Position numbers and translations under genes: made by a program
Source of the DNA: Siderastrea siderea
Taxonomy: Eukaryota > Cnidaria > Anthozoa > Scleractinia > Rhizangiidae
Assembly: GCA_964030785.1 (NCBI GenBank)
Contig: OZ034979.1
Coordinates: 35,893,984 to 35,957,983 of the forward strand
Length of the DNA stretch: 64,000 bases
Direction of reading: 5' to 3'
Shown here: piece by piece, positions 48,501 to 60,500 of the stretch
Layout: every line of letters begins with the position of its first letter
Position numbering within the stretch: the first letter of the stretch is position 1
The notes under the pieces: model-generated
What the model was told of the DNA's origin: nothing
Databases searched by the model: none
Seen by the model: the letters and a program-made list of their open reading frames with translations, nothing else

Positions 48501-51500
48501 GCACTCTTTGCTCTTCTCTCCTAAAATGGACAGTGAAGAAATGTAATAATTGTTAAGACTGCCTTTCACTAAGAACCCAGCGTTTTATATTTCATCGCAG
48601 AAGTTGAAAAATCAATTTTTTGCAGCTTATGGTTCTGCATGTGGTTCAGTTCTGCTAGAAAACATATTTTGTTGATAGAAAGTGTCTAATAGATTTAAGT
48701 TTATAGTGAGCACTAATTTTCAAGAGTTAGGTTCTGCCATTTTGACCTCCCAGACAAGAGCAAGATACTTCTTTTTATGTTGTGCGTACTAATCAAAACA
48801 ACTCTATTGCAATTCAAGCACAACAAACTTATAACTGGAGAATGAACCATGCCAATATTTCAAGCACTGTGCAGTACTGCCTTTGGAGATTGTAGAAATC
48901 AGTGAAAGTCTCCTCACCCTATTCAGACCGGGCTTTTTTTGGTCTTGTGGCCCCCCGCCCACACCTATTAACTCCAAGAATATTAAAGCTATGACAATGA
49001 AACTTAAAGGACAAATAGTACGTCCAAAAATGTTTCCACTGAGGTCCACAACCTCAGGTGATGACATCATGTGACGTCACAATAATGATTTGTTCTCAAA
49101 TGGCGGCCATCTTGGATCCACCATCTCGGATTTCTTAAATTTTCCAAAAACCTTCAAAAACCGCCAAAATTGATTGAGAAATGATCACAATAAATTAACC
49201 CGGAGATGATCCAAAAATGTAAAATTTACTTCAAAAAAGTAATGATTTTTTTATTAAAAAGAGGGAAATTCAAAATTCTGAAAAAACCCGCTTGTCAAAA
49301 AGTGGTTGCCATGGTAACGTCAAACTTAATAGACAAGGACTTACTACACCAAATTGTTCCCAGATTAATTTTACGAAAAGTCACCAAGTTTGCTGGCTTT
49401 GGCTTGCTTATTAAAAAAGTAATAAACATCAAAAGTTCGTGCGGGCAGAATCCCCCCCTCCCCCGGGTCTGGATAGGGTTAAATGTGTCAACACAGCACA
49501 GCCACAACTCAACAAACAACAAAAATTCATTGACAGAATTGTTTTCCTGTTTTTCTTTTTTGTTCTGCTGTTTGAATTGGAAATCACACATTTGGTTGCC
49601 AGCAGACAATGTTAGTCACATAATAATGCAAAAATCAAACTCCTGCAAAAATTTTAAGCTGTACCATTTTCCTAAATGGCAAGATAATTATAACAAATAT
49701 TTTTAATAATAGGATCCTAATTATGATCCATAATCTTAAACCTACAGGATCCTACTCAGAAACCTATCAGGGATCTGCACAAGATCATATCTAAAATCCT
49801 ATAATTGAATCCTACAAAATCTTAATAGGGTTGTGAGAAGACCCTGTTACAGGCTTTCAACCAGCCTAGATATCAGTACCTTATTGCTGGAATCAATATT
49901 GCTAATTGAAGAATTATTTGATGACAGTGTAAACAATCGGCTGCTACGTCGTACACTTGGAACATTAGATGAATAGTTTTGATGTCCTGAGCCTTGCGAT
50001 GATGTAAACATTGTTGACTGGCTGTGGATGCCGGATGAAATGCTCGACACAGGTTTACCTGATGAATCACTCCTTCGATTACCAACCTACAAAGATGTGG
50101 ATTTTTTTTTAATGAAAGATAGTGATTATTGCTATAGATGTGGTAGAGTCAGACCAGAAATTGGTGAGGGCCTTTCTACTTTTTTAGGTCTGTGAGGAAA
50201 AAACCCTAAAGGCCACAGCTTAGCATTTTAACATTGTTGTACAACATTTGTTGGTTCAACAATGTTACAATGTTTACCACCCCATGTTAGATGTTGTGTT
50301 ACCAACAATTTTATTGGATGACTGATGAATTGGTGTTAAATGACGTTAAGCTGCATATTCATCGTTGTCATACAACAAATTAATGTTGTACAACAATGTC
50401 AGAACATTCAGCCATGGCTTAGGTGTATGCATTGAAAATTCAATTAAAAGAATTACTGGATGGGAACATTTGCCTGCAGTATTGTTCATACAATGTATAC
50501 GGTGGTTCAGTTTACATTTTGATTGCATTAATTAAAACTTACACAAGTGTGACCATTCAAATAAAAGCTATTGAGCTGTACTTTCCTGCGGTGCTCTTAT
50601 TATGCTGTACAAGGTGGTTCTAACTTTTGAGTCTGTGGATGAAATCCTAAAGTGAGGCAATTCATTTGAAAGCTACTGAGCAGTACTTTCCTGTTGTGCT
50701 GTTTATTATGCTGTACAAGGTGGTTCTAACTTTTGAGTCTGTGGATGAAATCTTAAAGTGTGACCATTCAAGTGAAAGCTACTGAGCAGTACTTTCCTGT
50801 GGTGCTGTTTATTATGCTGTACAAGGTGGTTCTAACTTTTGAGTCTGTGGATGAAATCTTAAAGTGTGACCATTCAAGTGAAAGCTACTGAGCAGTACTT
50901 TCCTGTGGTGCTGTTTATTATGCTGTACAAGGTGGTTCTAACTTTTGAGTCCATCAATGAAATCCTAAGTGTGAACATTCAAATGAAAGCTATTGAACTG
51001 TACTTTCCTGTGGTGCTGTTTATTATGCTGTACAAGGTGGTTCTAACTTTTGAGTCCATCAATGAAATCCTACAGTGTGACCATTCAAATGAAAGCTACT
51101 GAGCAGTACTTTCCTGTGGTGCTGTTTATTATGCTGTACAAGGTGGTTCTACCTTTTGAGTCTGTGGATGAATTCCTAAAGTGTGACCATTCAAATGAAA
51201 GCTACTAAGCCATACCTTCCAGTGGTGGTGCTCTTGTATGTGCTATACGAGGTACAGTAGTTCTAAGGTTTGAGTCTCTTAAAATGCCTAAGTGTGATCA
51301 CCCAAAACAGAAAGCTGTTGAGCAGTAAATTATCATTGTGTACAATGTACATGGTGGTCCTAAGTTTTAAGTCTGTGGATGAAATCCTTAATTTTGACCG
51401 TCTTAATGGAAAATATTGATCAGTACTTTCCTAGGAAGTTGTTAATGATACTATATGAAGTGGTTCTAAGTTATGAGTCTAAGGATGAAATCCTTAAGTG

Positions 51501-54500
51501 TGACCATTCAAATGAAAGCTACTGAGCAGTACTTTCCTTTGGTGCTGTTTATTATGCTATAGGAAGTGGTTCTAACTTGTGAGTCTGAGGATGAAATCCT
51601 AAAGTGTGACCATTCAAATACTTTTCATTTGAATGGTCACACTTTAGGATTTCATCCCGAGCCTCATAAGTTAGAGCAGTACTTTCCTGTGGTGCTGTCT
51701 GTTATCCTGTACAAGGTAGTTCTAACTTTTGATTACATGGAGGAAAACTTAAGCACGACCATACAAGTAAAAGCAGTCACTATGTTCATAACTACATAAA
51801 AAAAAATACTGTATTTTTCAAGTCACCAGAAACAGAATACAGTCGCTCTCGTATCGACCACCTCAGGAATTCAGAAAAGTGGTCGCAACTAGAGCTGGTT
51901 GCTTGAACAAGAATGGGCTCTCATAAGTGACCACAAGATGAAACAATGGAGAGTGATCGCTGGCAAGAGCTTTTCGCATAAAGCTTAGCCTATGTTAATG
52001 GTTACGAAAAGTTTTGTAGTAGTAATGTTGAATAGTTTGTTGCTTATCACAGAAGAGGTCCGCATAGGTACAAGTCAAAGAACCATTAGCACTTTTGTTA
52101 TGTATTACTCTAGATTTGAACAAGAACCAAGTGCTTTTATTGAATTGTTGACCAGGTGGTCACTTACAAGAAAATAAAAACAAAGGAAAAAGCCCATCGG
52201 TAATTCACAAATTAAAAAAAGCAGTCATAGTCTCTTACGGGAGTGGTCGCTTACGAGAGCTTTTCATTACAGAGTTTAAGCGACAAGTCAAACGGGGTTT
52301 CACAATGCTGGTCGTAACTAGAGCTGGTCGCTTACGAGAGAGTGGTTGCAAGGAGAGCTTTGACTGTATCTTTGTTTAAATGTTGTTGAAGTTCAGTATG
52401 AGTTGATTCTTAATTTTTGTTAGCATCAGCTTCTGAGCAACAAACCTTTTTCACCGGAGCTTTAGGTGCAAGGCTATCACCACCAGCAGGAGACGGGGTT
52501 ATGTAAGAATTCTGGTCATTTGATGGTGAATCCGAAGCCAGAAAGCCAAAACTGTTAATCAGAAAATGAAATCTCAATTCATGAAGTTGCAGACTAACAA
52601 AACAAAAATAATACAGTGAAATTTTCATACTAGAAACAACAGAGGAAACAAATAATGATAAACAAATTGTTTGGGTTAATGACAGTTTGAGTTGCTGGGA
52701 GCTAGCTTATTATAGGAAATTAACGCTTGTGTTAATTAAGGTATTTGAAATTAACGCGACTTAAATTAACACGAATTCAAGGGAAAATTACTGCCCAATA
52801 AAGGAAATTAACGTGAAAAAGGGGGTAAAACTTCAAAATGAGGGAAATCAATGCGATTAGCACAAAGAAACACCTTGTGGTCACAACTGGAACAAATTAT
52901 TTCTAGCTGAATATAAAGATCACGAAGAAAACAGGTCTGCACGTGTGTGAGGCAATTTCTCTATGGACAATGTGCGTAAAATTCTGCCTAAATGCATCCA
53001 GAATATGGGATTGAAATGATTAAAATTAAGGTTGCAGATATTAACGCTCTACTTAATTAACACTGCGGAAATTAATGCGAATTTTTACAATTTGCATTAA
53101 TTTCATGGAGCGTTAAAGGGGCACAGTCACGCTATTTTAGTTCACTTTAAAAATCAAAAATACGTCTTCACATCAATGAACGCCCACAAATATTGGTCTA
53201 GCTTTGTTACCAAAGACTGTATTACTTCACTGAAACTATTTTCTGTCATCTGTTGCTATGGATGGCATGGATAGAAATGGATTGAAATTTGAAAAAATGA
53301 GGCTAAACTTTTCAAATTCTTTCAGCATGTTGACATTAAATCGATATTTAATGGTCATTTAATGAAATTAAGTTAATATGTTCCTTTAAATGTTCAAACA
53401 CAATGTTGGGCATGGATAAAGTTACAATGTAGCGACCGATAATTTTAGCACAGTTTTGACCAAAAAGCTGCGAAATCCTCGTGATTATGCCCCTTTAATT
53501 TGCTATAATAAGGTAACAGCAAGCAGGGTGACTGACACCCACTCTGAAGAAATCCACAGAAAATTAATCACAAGTCTTTTAAAATCCTACAGGTGATAGG
53601 CTTTTGCAAAACCTGCTTTTTTTTTTAATTTCACCCAGAGCACCTTGGGTTATCAAACATTTTACAGACTGGAAAACCAAATTTCTGAGCTTTGGGTTCC
53701 TTGGAATTATTTTCTTAGGCCATGTTCAACAATATTAAACCTTGATAATGAAATCATTTTTCAACATCCTCTGTATAATTGGTGAGGACTCTGAAGGACA
53801 GGGATATACTGTACGATTTCCTACTTCTAAAGGCATCCCAGGAACATGTGTAAAGACAATACCTTGGGGTTAGTGGACTTGCTGACTGTGTAGATCCTAA
53901 AAGATTTCTTCCAACCCGTTGCCGTATCCTCTTCTCGCCCACAATACTGATAGAAGAGGGCTGTGAAGTAAAACTCCCCCCTGACATGTCAACTGAGCCT
54001 GACCTTGACAAACCAACAGAAGGCGCTATGAACGCGCTGACATTCTGAGGGGTCACATTCTGAGAGGGGTCGAGATTCTCTGAAGCTACTGATGCAATGT
54101 TTCGTCGATGGTTATCTGATGGGCTCATAGTATCCATGGTGATGGTTGTCGAGCCGACAGTCATGTTTTCCCTGTGTGATATCGAGGAAGTGATTTTTGG
54201 ACAAGAAGATGACTTGAAATAATCTGCCGGATCTGGCTTCTCTCCTGAAAATTTAAACATAGGAAGCAATTTTTGTAAGACTTTCACCTGAAACTCACAG
54301 TAGGGTCTCTTGTAGGCATCAAGGTCAAATGGTGCAGTGTGTCAGGCGTTTGATCCAAAGGTCACTGGTTCCATTGGCAAGAAACCCTCTCAACTTTGTT
54401 GCCCTCCCCAGTTAACTGAGAGAGGATGGGTTGGGTAATTACGGAACAGTACAATGTAATGTTCCCAGTCACTAAATGCAACAGAGTGAAGGTGCCAGCC

Positions 54501-57500
54501 TCCATAAGTCATTTGGATCATTTCTGGCAATAAACAGAACAGATATTTTTGGTCTTCACTGAAATTACCACTTCCCGGGACTACTCTCATCCAGCTTCTC
54601 TAGAATTTTCCTCTCCTTTACCCCAACATCGTCCTACAATCATGTTTATGCTAACCCAAGACAACGGAAGAACCGCTACTGCTTGGTCAACAATGTATTT
54701 CATGTTTGTTTGGTATTGTTTTTATAATTCTGTTTCCTTTCCTCTCAGCTGGGAGGCTACACTGTAAACAGCATACCTAGTTGACAAAGGTTTTCAAATG
54801 AACTCCACAAGTAAGGGTTATACTTTAAACTGCTTTTAAAACATTCTGCTGCTCTTGCAAACTGTTCTGATTTTCTGAAATAAATGAAAAATACAAAATT
54901 TATGTGAAAAGGAACAAAGGATCTTTCAACTTTAAAAAACTTTAGGGGAATATACTTTAAGGGCATATTTGAACAAGTTTTCCATTGAACTTTGCCTTTT
55001 TAAGTTAAAGGTTGTGGATTTTCGACCAGGGAAAACACTTGAGTTTACCTGGATGTGAACACATTAAAAGATCAAAACAAAAGAAGGACTAAGCAGCAAA
55101 GACTTAACATTAGTATAATTTTGGATGTGACAAAAATTTTGACAAAAATCTAAAAACTGCACAAGCAAGGGCAGCTCTGCTGTTAGGTGTACATACAGTA
55201 TTGTTCAATCTCAGGCTTGCTGCAGTTGTTTAAGAACACAGCCTCTATGATATTTAAATTTATGCTTATGATATTAAAATAATGATATTTAATTAATATA
55301 AATTATCTGACAGGAACCAAGTGAACCCACCTGCAAATTTGTCCTAAGAGAGCCAAGCCATAGCCCGCAGCAGAACCAAATTCTGAAGCTATAGTTTCCA
55401 GGGGCTTGCTGTTTGTTAAACACCCACCAGTGAGAGCCATCTCAGCTTCAGCAAGTCTGCATTATTTAAGAAAAAAAGAAAGGATGATGAACTGGTACCT
55501 ACATAAAAACTTTATAGTCCCGTTTTGAGTTTATCAAGACTGCTGGATAAAAAGCCATAAGTCTTAAACTGAAGTAGAATATTCACAAAAACCAACAACA
55601 AAGTGCTGAATCCTAAAATACACTCAACAACACACAGAGCTGCGAATAGTACATGTATGTCATCTCACCAGTGTCTGTGAATATTGTACTTCTGATTGAG
55701 ACTAAACCTGTATAAATGTCTTTTGTCCTTTTTTATCCAGCCTCTTTGATGAACTCAGACTATTAAAGTGCACCTAACCTCAATTTTTTTTCACTTGGGT
55801 AATTTTCTGCACCTGTCTCAGATATGTTAGGCCCTTTTTTCGATATATTTCATGGAAACTCCACTCTTAAAAGGGCATAGTCACGCTATTTTAGTTCACT
55901 TTAAAAATCAAAAATATGTCCTGACGTCAATGAACGCCTGCAAATAATGGTTTAGTTTTGTTACCAAAGACTATATTACTTCACTGAAACTATTTTTTGT
56001 CGTCTGTTGCTACGGATGGCACGGATGGAAATGGATTGCAATTTGAAAAAATTAGGCTAAACTTTTCAAATTCTTACAGCGTGTTGACATTAAATCAATA
56101 TTAAATGGTGATAGTTTGTTTTCTCTTAATGAAATCAAGTTAATATGTTCCTTTAAATGTTCAAAGACATTGTTGGGCATGGATAAAGTTAGCTACCGAT
56201 TATTTTTGCACAGTTTTGACCAGAAATCTTCGAAATCCTCGTGACCATGCCCCTTTAAGGACGGTGCCTCCTAATGGAGACGTATGTTTGCAAAGGTTAT
56301 GACTACGGGAAAAAAAGTAGATATTAGCGAGGGTTATTGGTGTCCAAGAAGAAAAATGGGGGTAACCCACTTTTGTCAGAGGTAATTAAGCAACCATATT
56401 TCTTTAGAAAAAAGCTTTAAAATACAAAGAATATATAGCAATTTCTTTCCAAATTTAAGCTCAATTCTCTCTGAAAAAAATGCACGGTTACCCCCAATTT
56501 TCTTTTTGGATTCTGATAGCCCTTACTAAGATTTGCTTTTCCCACATACATGTAGCCAGAAACGGCGCAAAAATATTGTAGTATTGGGGGGCAAATTCTT
56601 TGAGAAACCTGAATATACCGAGATATGAAGAACACATGCGCAGGAACAAAAGGAGGGACAGTTCTTAATAGGCTTATAAAGTTACATAATGTACAAAAAC
56701 TGGTCGCATGGGTCTATTCCTGAAATGACGTCACAAACTGTTTTGCATCACGGTCTGTAGTTCTTTGAAAATAGCGATGCAAAGCAGTTTGTGGCGTCAT
56801 TTCAGGAATAGACCCATTCCCCTCACTTGCTTGGACATGGATCAAGTATGCTTAAGTTTTAGTGACTTTTACAGCCCTATAAAAATGAAATTTCCACAAG
56901 AAAAAGGCAAAATATAGTTGAGACAAGAGCAGAGATTTATTTTATCCCAAAAAGTATTTTGAGGCTACTGGTAGGTACACTTCAAGTCCCCATAGTGTTC
57001 TTCCATTTCAGTTCCCAAGAAAGGGGAACTTAAAAGAGAGGGTGGGGGGGGGGGGGAGGGGGACTAGCCTATGAGCAGGCTTTTGAATACATTCTGAAAA
57101 GTGGGTGTCCTGCAGTCTTGTTTCTCCATAAAATTTTAAAGATTAGAGGCATTTAACATGAATTTGTTCTAAAGTGGGCATCGGACACCGGGATAAAACC
57201 TTGCCCGTGATCATCCCCACCCACCGCTCCCCCACCCTTCTCCCAGAGAAATGGGATGGATTTACAGTTCTTTGTCAGGTTTCATGTGTAAAAATGTCAG
57301 GGTCCACACTTTTTCCTGATTGGTGGCAAAACATTCCATAGACTCTATAGTGACTCAATTACAATTCCACCATTAACAGCATTTGACTTTCAGGAAATTT
57401 GTTTTCCTTGTACCATGAAACAGCGCAATTATTGACAGAATGCCTAGACTGGCTGTTCGTTTGTTTGTTTGTTTGTTTGTTTATTTATTGGGAAGAGTGG

Positions 57501-60500
57501 TAATCGGTGGCTTGTCATTTAAGTAAATGTTAATATATTTCTCCCCCACTTTCTTAAATCCACAAAGAGAAACACCTGTTTCAGGTCAGGTGGGAACTTG
57601 ATAGAACCAGGGTGAGAAGCAAATGTTCTGGCCCCAGTTGTTCAAAAGCTGGATAGTGCTATCCACCGGATAAATCACTATCCAGTGGATAAGTGTTAAG
57701 GAAACCAATTGCAGTATCCACTGGATAGAGATTTATCCCATGGATAGCGCTATCCAACTTTTGAACAACTGGGGCCTGGTGTTCTCACCACCGCACCAAA
57801 GTCACTTCTCCATTCAACTGAAAGAAAGAGACAAACTTACTTATTTAAGTCCAGGCAGCATTTCGCAAACAAGAAGCGACACAGTGGGGTGGGACAGCCT
57901 TTGCTTTGGAGCAGAGAATACGCTCTTTTGCAGTGACCAGCTTGATAAAAACATGTGGCCAGGAGGTAAAGCGTATCGTCAGATCCAACTAAAAAAATAT
58001 GATAACAAGAAAATTAGATTAAACAACAGCCACACTTTTGATCCCAGATGTCTTCTGAAATGCCTTATAAATTAGCTATTTCACACACCACTGGTTTTCA
58101 CTTTTAAGTGACCACAATTTTGTTGACTGAAAGTTTGACCCAAGATTGGCAACCTCAAACTTGTCTAATTTCATGTAGCTAGTTTATCAGCTCTATTGGC
58201 CTATTGATACATGTACCTGTGAAACTAAAATGTATAGGACAAAAATACGAATTGGAAAGGCATTATTGGTGGGAATTTGGGGTGACTAATAGATGAAATT
58301 CATTCAGTGCATGTTGATTGTTACTGATCTTGAGGTCAACAAAATTCAGTAATCATGTTGTTATAATTACTCTTCAATGCAGAGTGAAACAAATCATATA
58401 ATTATGAAATGGGCAGATTTTCAAGCAATTATGGGTTTTTTTGCTGAGGTTATGAAAAGAGAAATATGAAATGTGAAATATGTTCTAGTTACTTATTGTG
58501 CAATTCCAGATAAAATCCACAACCACCTCATAAATGGTCACTGGAAATTCCAAGGGTGTGAGTGTGTGGGGAGGGGAGGTGGGGGATGAGCAAAAGCCAA
58601 TTTTATTGTCATTTACGGAACTCTAAACTGGAATTTACAGAGGGTTACAGTGTTCTTACCAGACCGCAGCATTGCGGCATTGCCACACTCTTTCAGGAAA
58701 TGCTGCACTATTAGCCCAAGGGGTCCCAAGGAAAAAAAGAAAAGAAAAAACACTTCACATAACATACCGTACATTTCTTTTTAATATAAGCCAAAATCTT
58801 ATTGGTTATGGCGTCTTCATTCAGACATTGAACATTTATTTTCTAAGAAAGTATGAGGTATTTACTCAAACTCAGAGCTGTGAGTAAAACGTTAAGCTAA
58901 CTGTATCTAAATTGTGACCCGCTTTTCTCCCTAATGACCCCCTTTAAGCTTCTCTGTGGGTCCTTTGGACCCCAAAGAAGAAAATCCTGGTAAGAACTCT
59001 GGAATTAGGGTGTTCAAATCAAATGACCATCCATGGGGGTATGGATATTTTCAAGAACTGCACACTGGAAGAAATGTAGTACATGTACGTTAAGCTTGCT
59101 GATTCCTAAATGCAAAGAAAAGGAGAATTGATATTCTGATCTTGAGAGTAAACGGGTTGCACTCACCTTCAGCAAAAAGTCGTTCTGCGAGGAAGATTGC
59201 ATCATCAAAGGCATAATGGCTCAAAGCATGCCATATAGAAGCCTATAAATAAAACAAAACACAGTTTGCAAAACTTCACATGGTTAAGCATTTCCTCTCC
59301 TAAGTGCATTTTGGAATATTAAGCAACATTGAAGTTTGGGAGAACTTAACTCTTTAAGCCCTGATATAAGAATGCATATTCTCCTTACTGTTCTCCATAC
59401 ATTTCTTATGGAACTAGTGAGGAGAATTTGTCTAAATATCAAGACATCTTATCCTTGGTGATCACTTGCTTTATTCTCATCACTTGACTGTTTGAACAAG
59501 TAGTGATAATGTAAAGATAAATTTCATTTCCGTCACTGTTCAGGCTTAAAGGGTTAACAACTGAAGAGTAGAAACTCTTACCTACACCTTGCCTCTTGTT
59601 TTCACAACAGTTTTCTCATTTTTAATTACAACATAAAACTGTGACTAAGATATAGTGTATGACAAACATAGTTACAGTCAAAGTATTGTTGTGTCTCTGT
59701 TGGTTTTGCTTTACTATGCTCTCTGATCCATTAAAAAAGCTCATGTTACTTTCTCAACCAATCCTGACTTGCTTCCATGCATTTTCACGCATTTAATGCT
59801 GATTACTTGGATTTGCTTCAACTTATGATTGGTTCATTTTGTCTTGTTCTTGTTGTGATTGGTTAGAGTAGTTACTTTGGTCTTACGATACTCATTTAAA
59901 CATGGCTCTATTGCATTTAATATAGAAGAATTCCTAAAGTAGTGCCCTCGTCCCCCCCCCCCAAAAAAAAGAACAGCTACAGGAAAGTAACATTACCATT
60001 GGGGCCTTTCTAGTAGTTCCCAAAAGTAACAGCTTCATTAGAAAGTAATGGGCCGCCGAAAGCAATTCCCCCCCGATACAAATGGTCAAAATACCCAAGT
60101 GTCATCACCAAACAAAGTTACCAGGAGTGACTTGAACTGGAACAAGCATTCAATTCACGAAAGCTCTGAATACAAGTCACTCAAACAGGAACATCTACTC
60201 AGAAACCTGACTTCAGTGATTTGAATGGGAGAATTAACATGGACTTGAATGGGAATGATAACTATTGTATTTAATCCTCTTATCCTTCAGTAACTTAAAT
60301 GGGAACAGCTGCATTTCAAAAACCACCGACAGTAGGCCACACTCCTGATTCTATGGCAGAAGTTCTTTATCAGCCACTTTTGGATGGGAACATCTATATT
60401 AAATGCAAGATCTCTGGACAATCAAGGAGTGCACTGGAAGGAATTTGGTTGCAGGGAGGAGGAATAGAGATTCCCTGCATGTACAATGTTTTTGTGAAGA

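Noticed and set aside
50866..51799. Repetitive membrane-like peptide frames
   Set aside because: They follow the satellite unit, whose 105-106-bp period breaks frame. No start or splice context.
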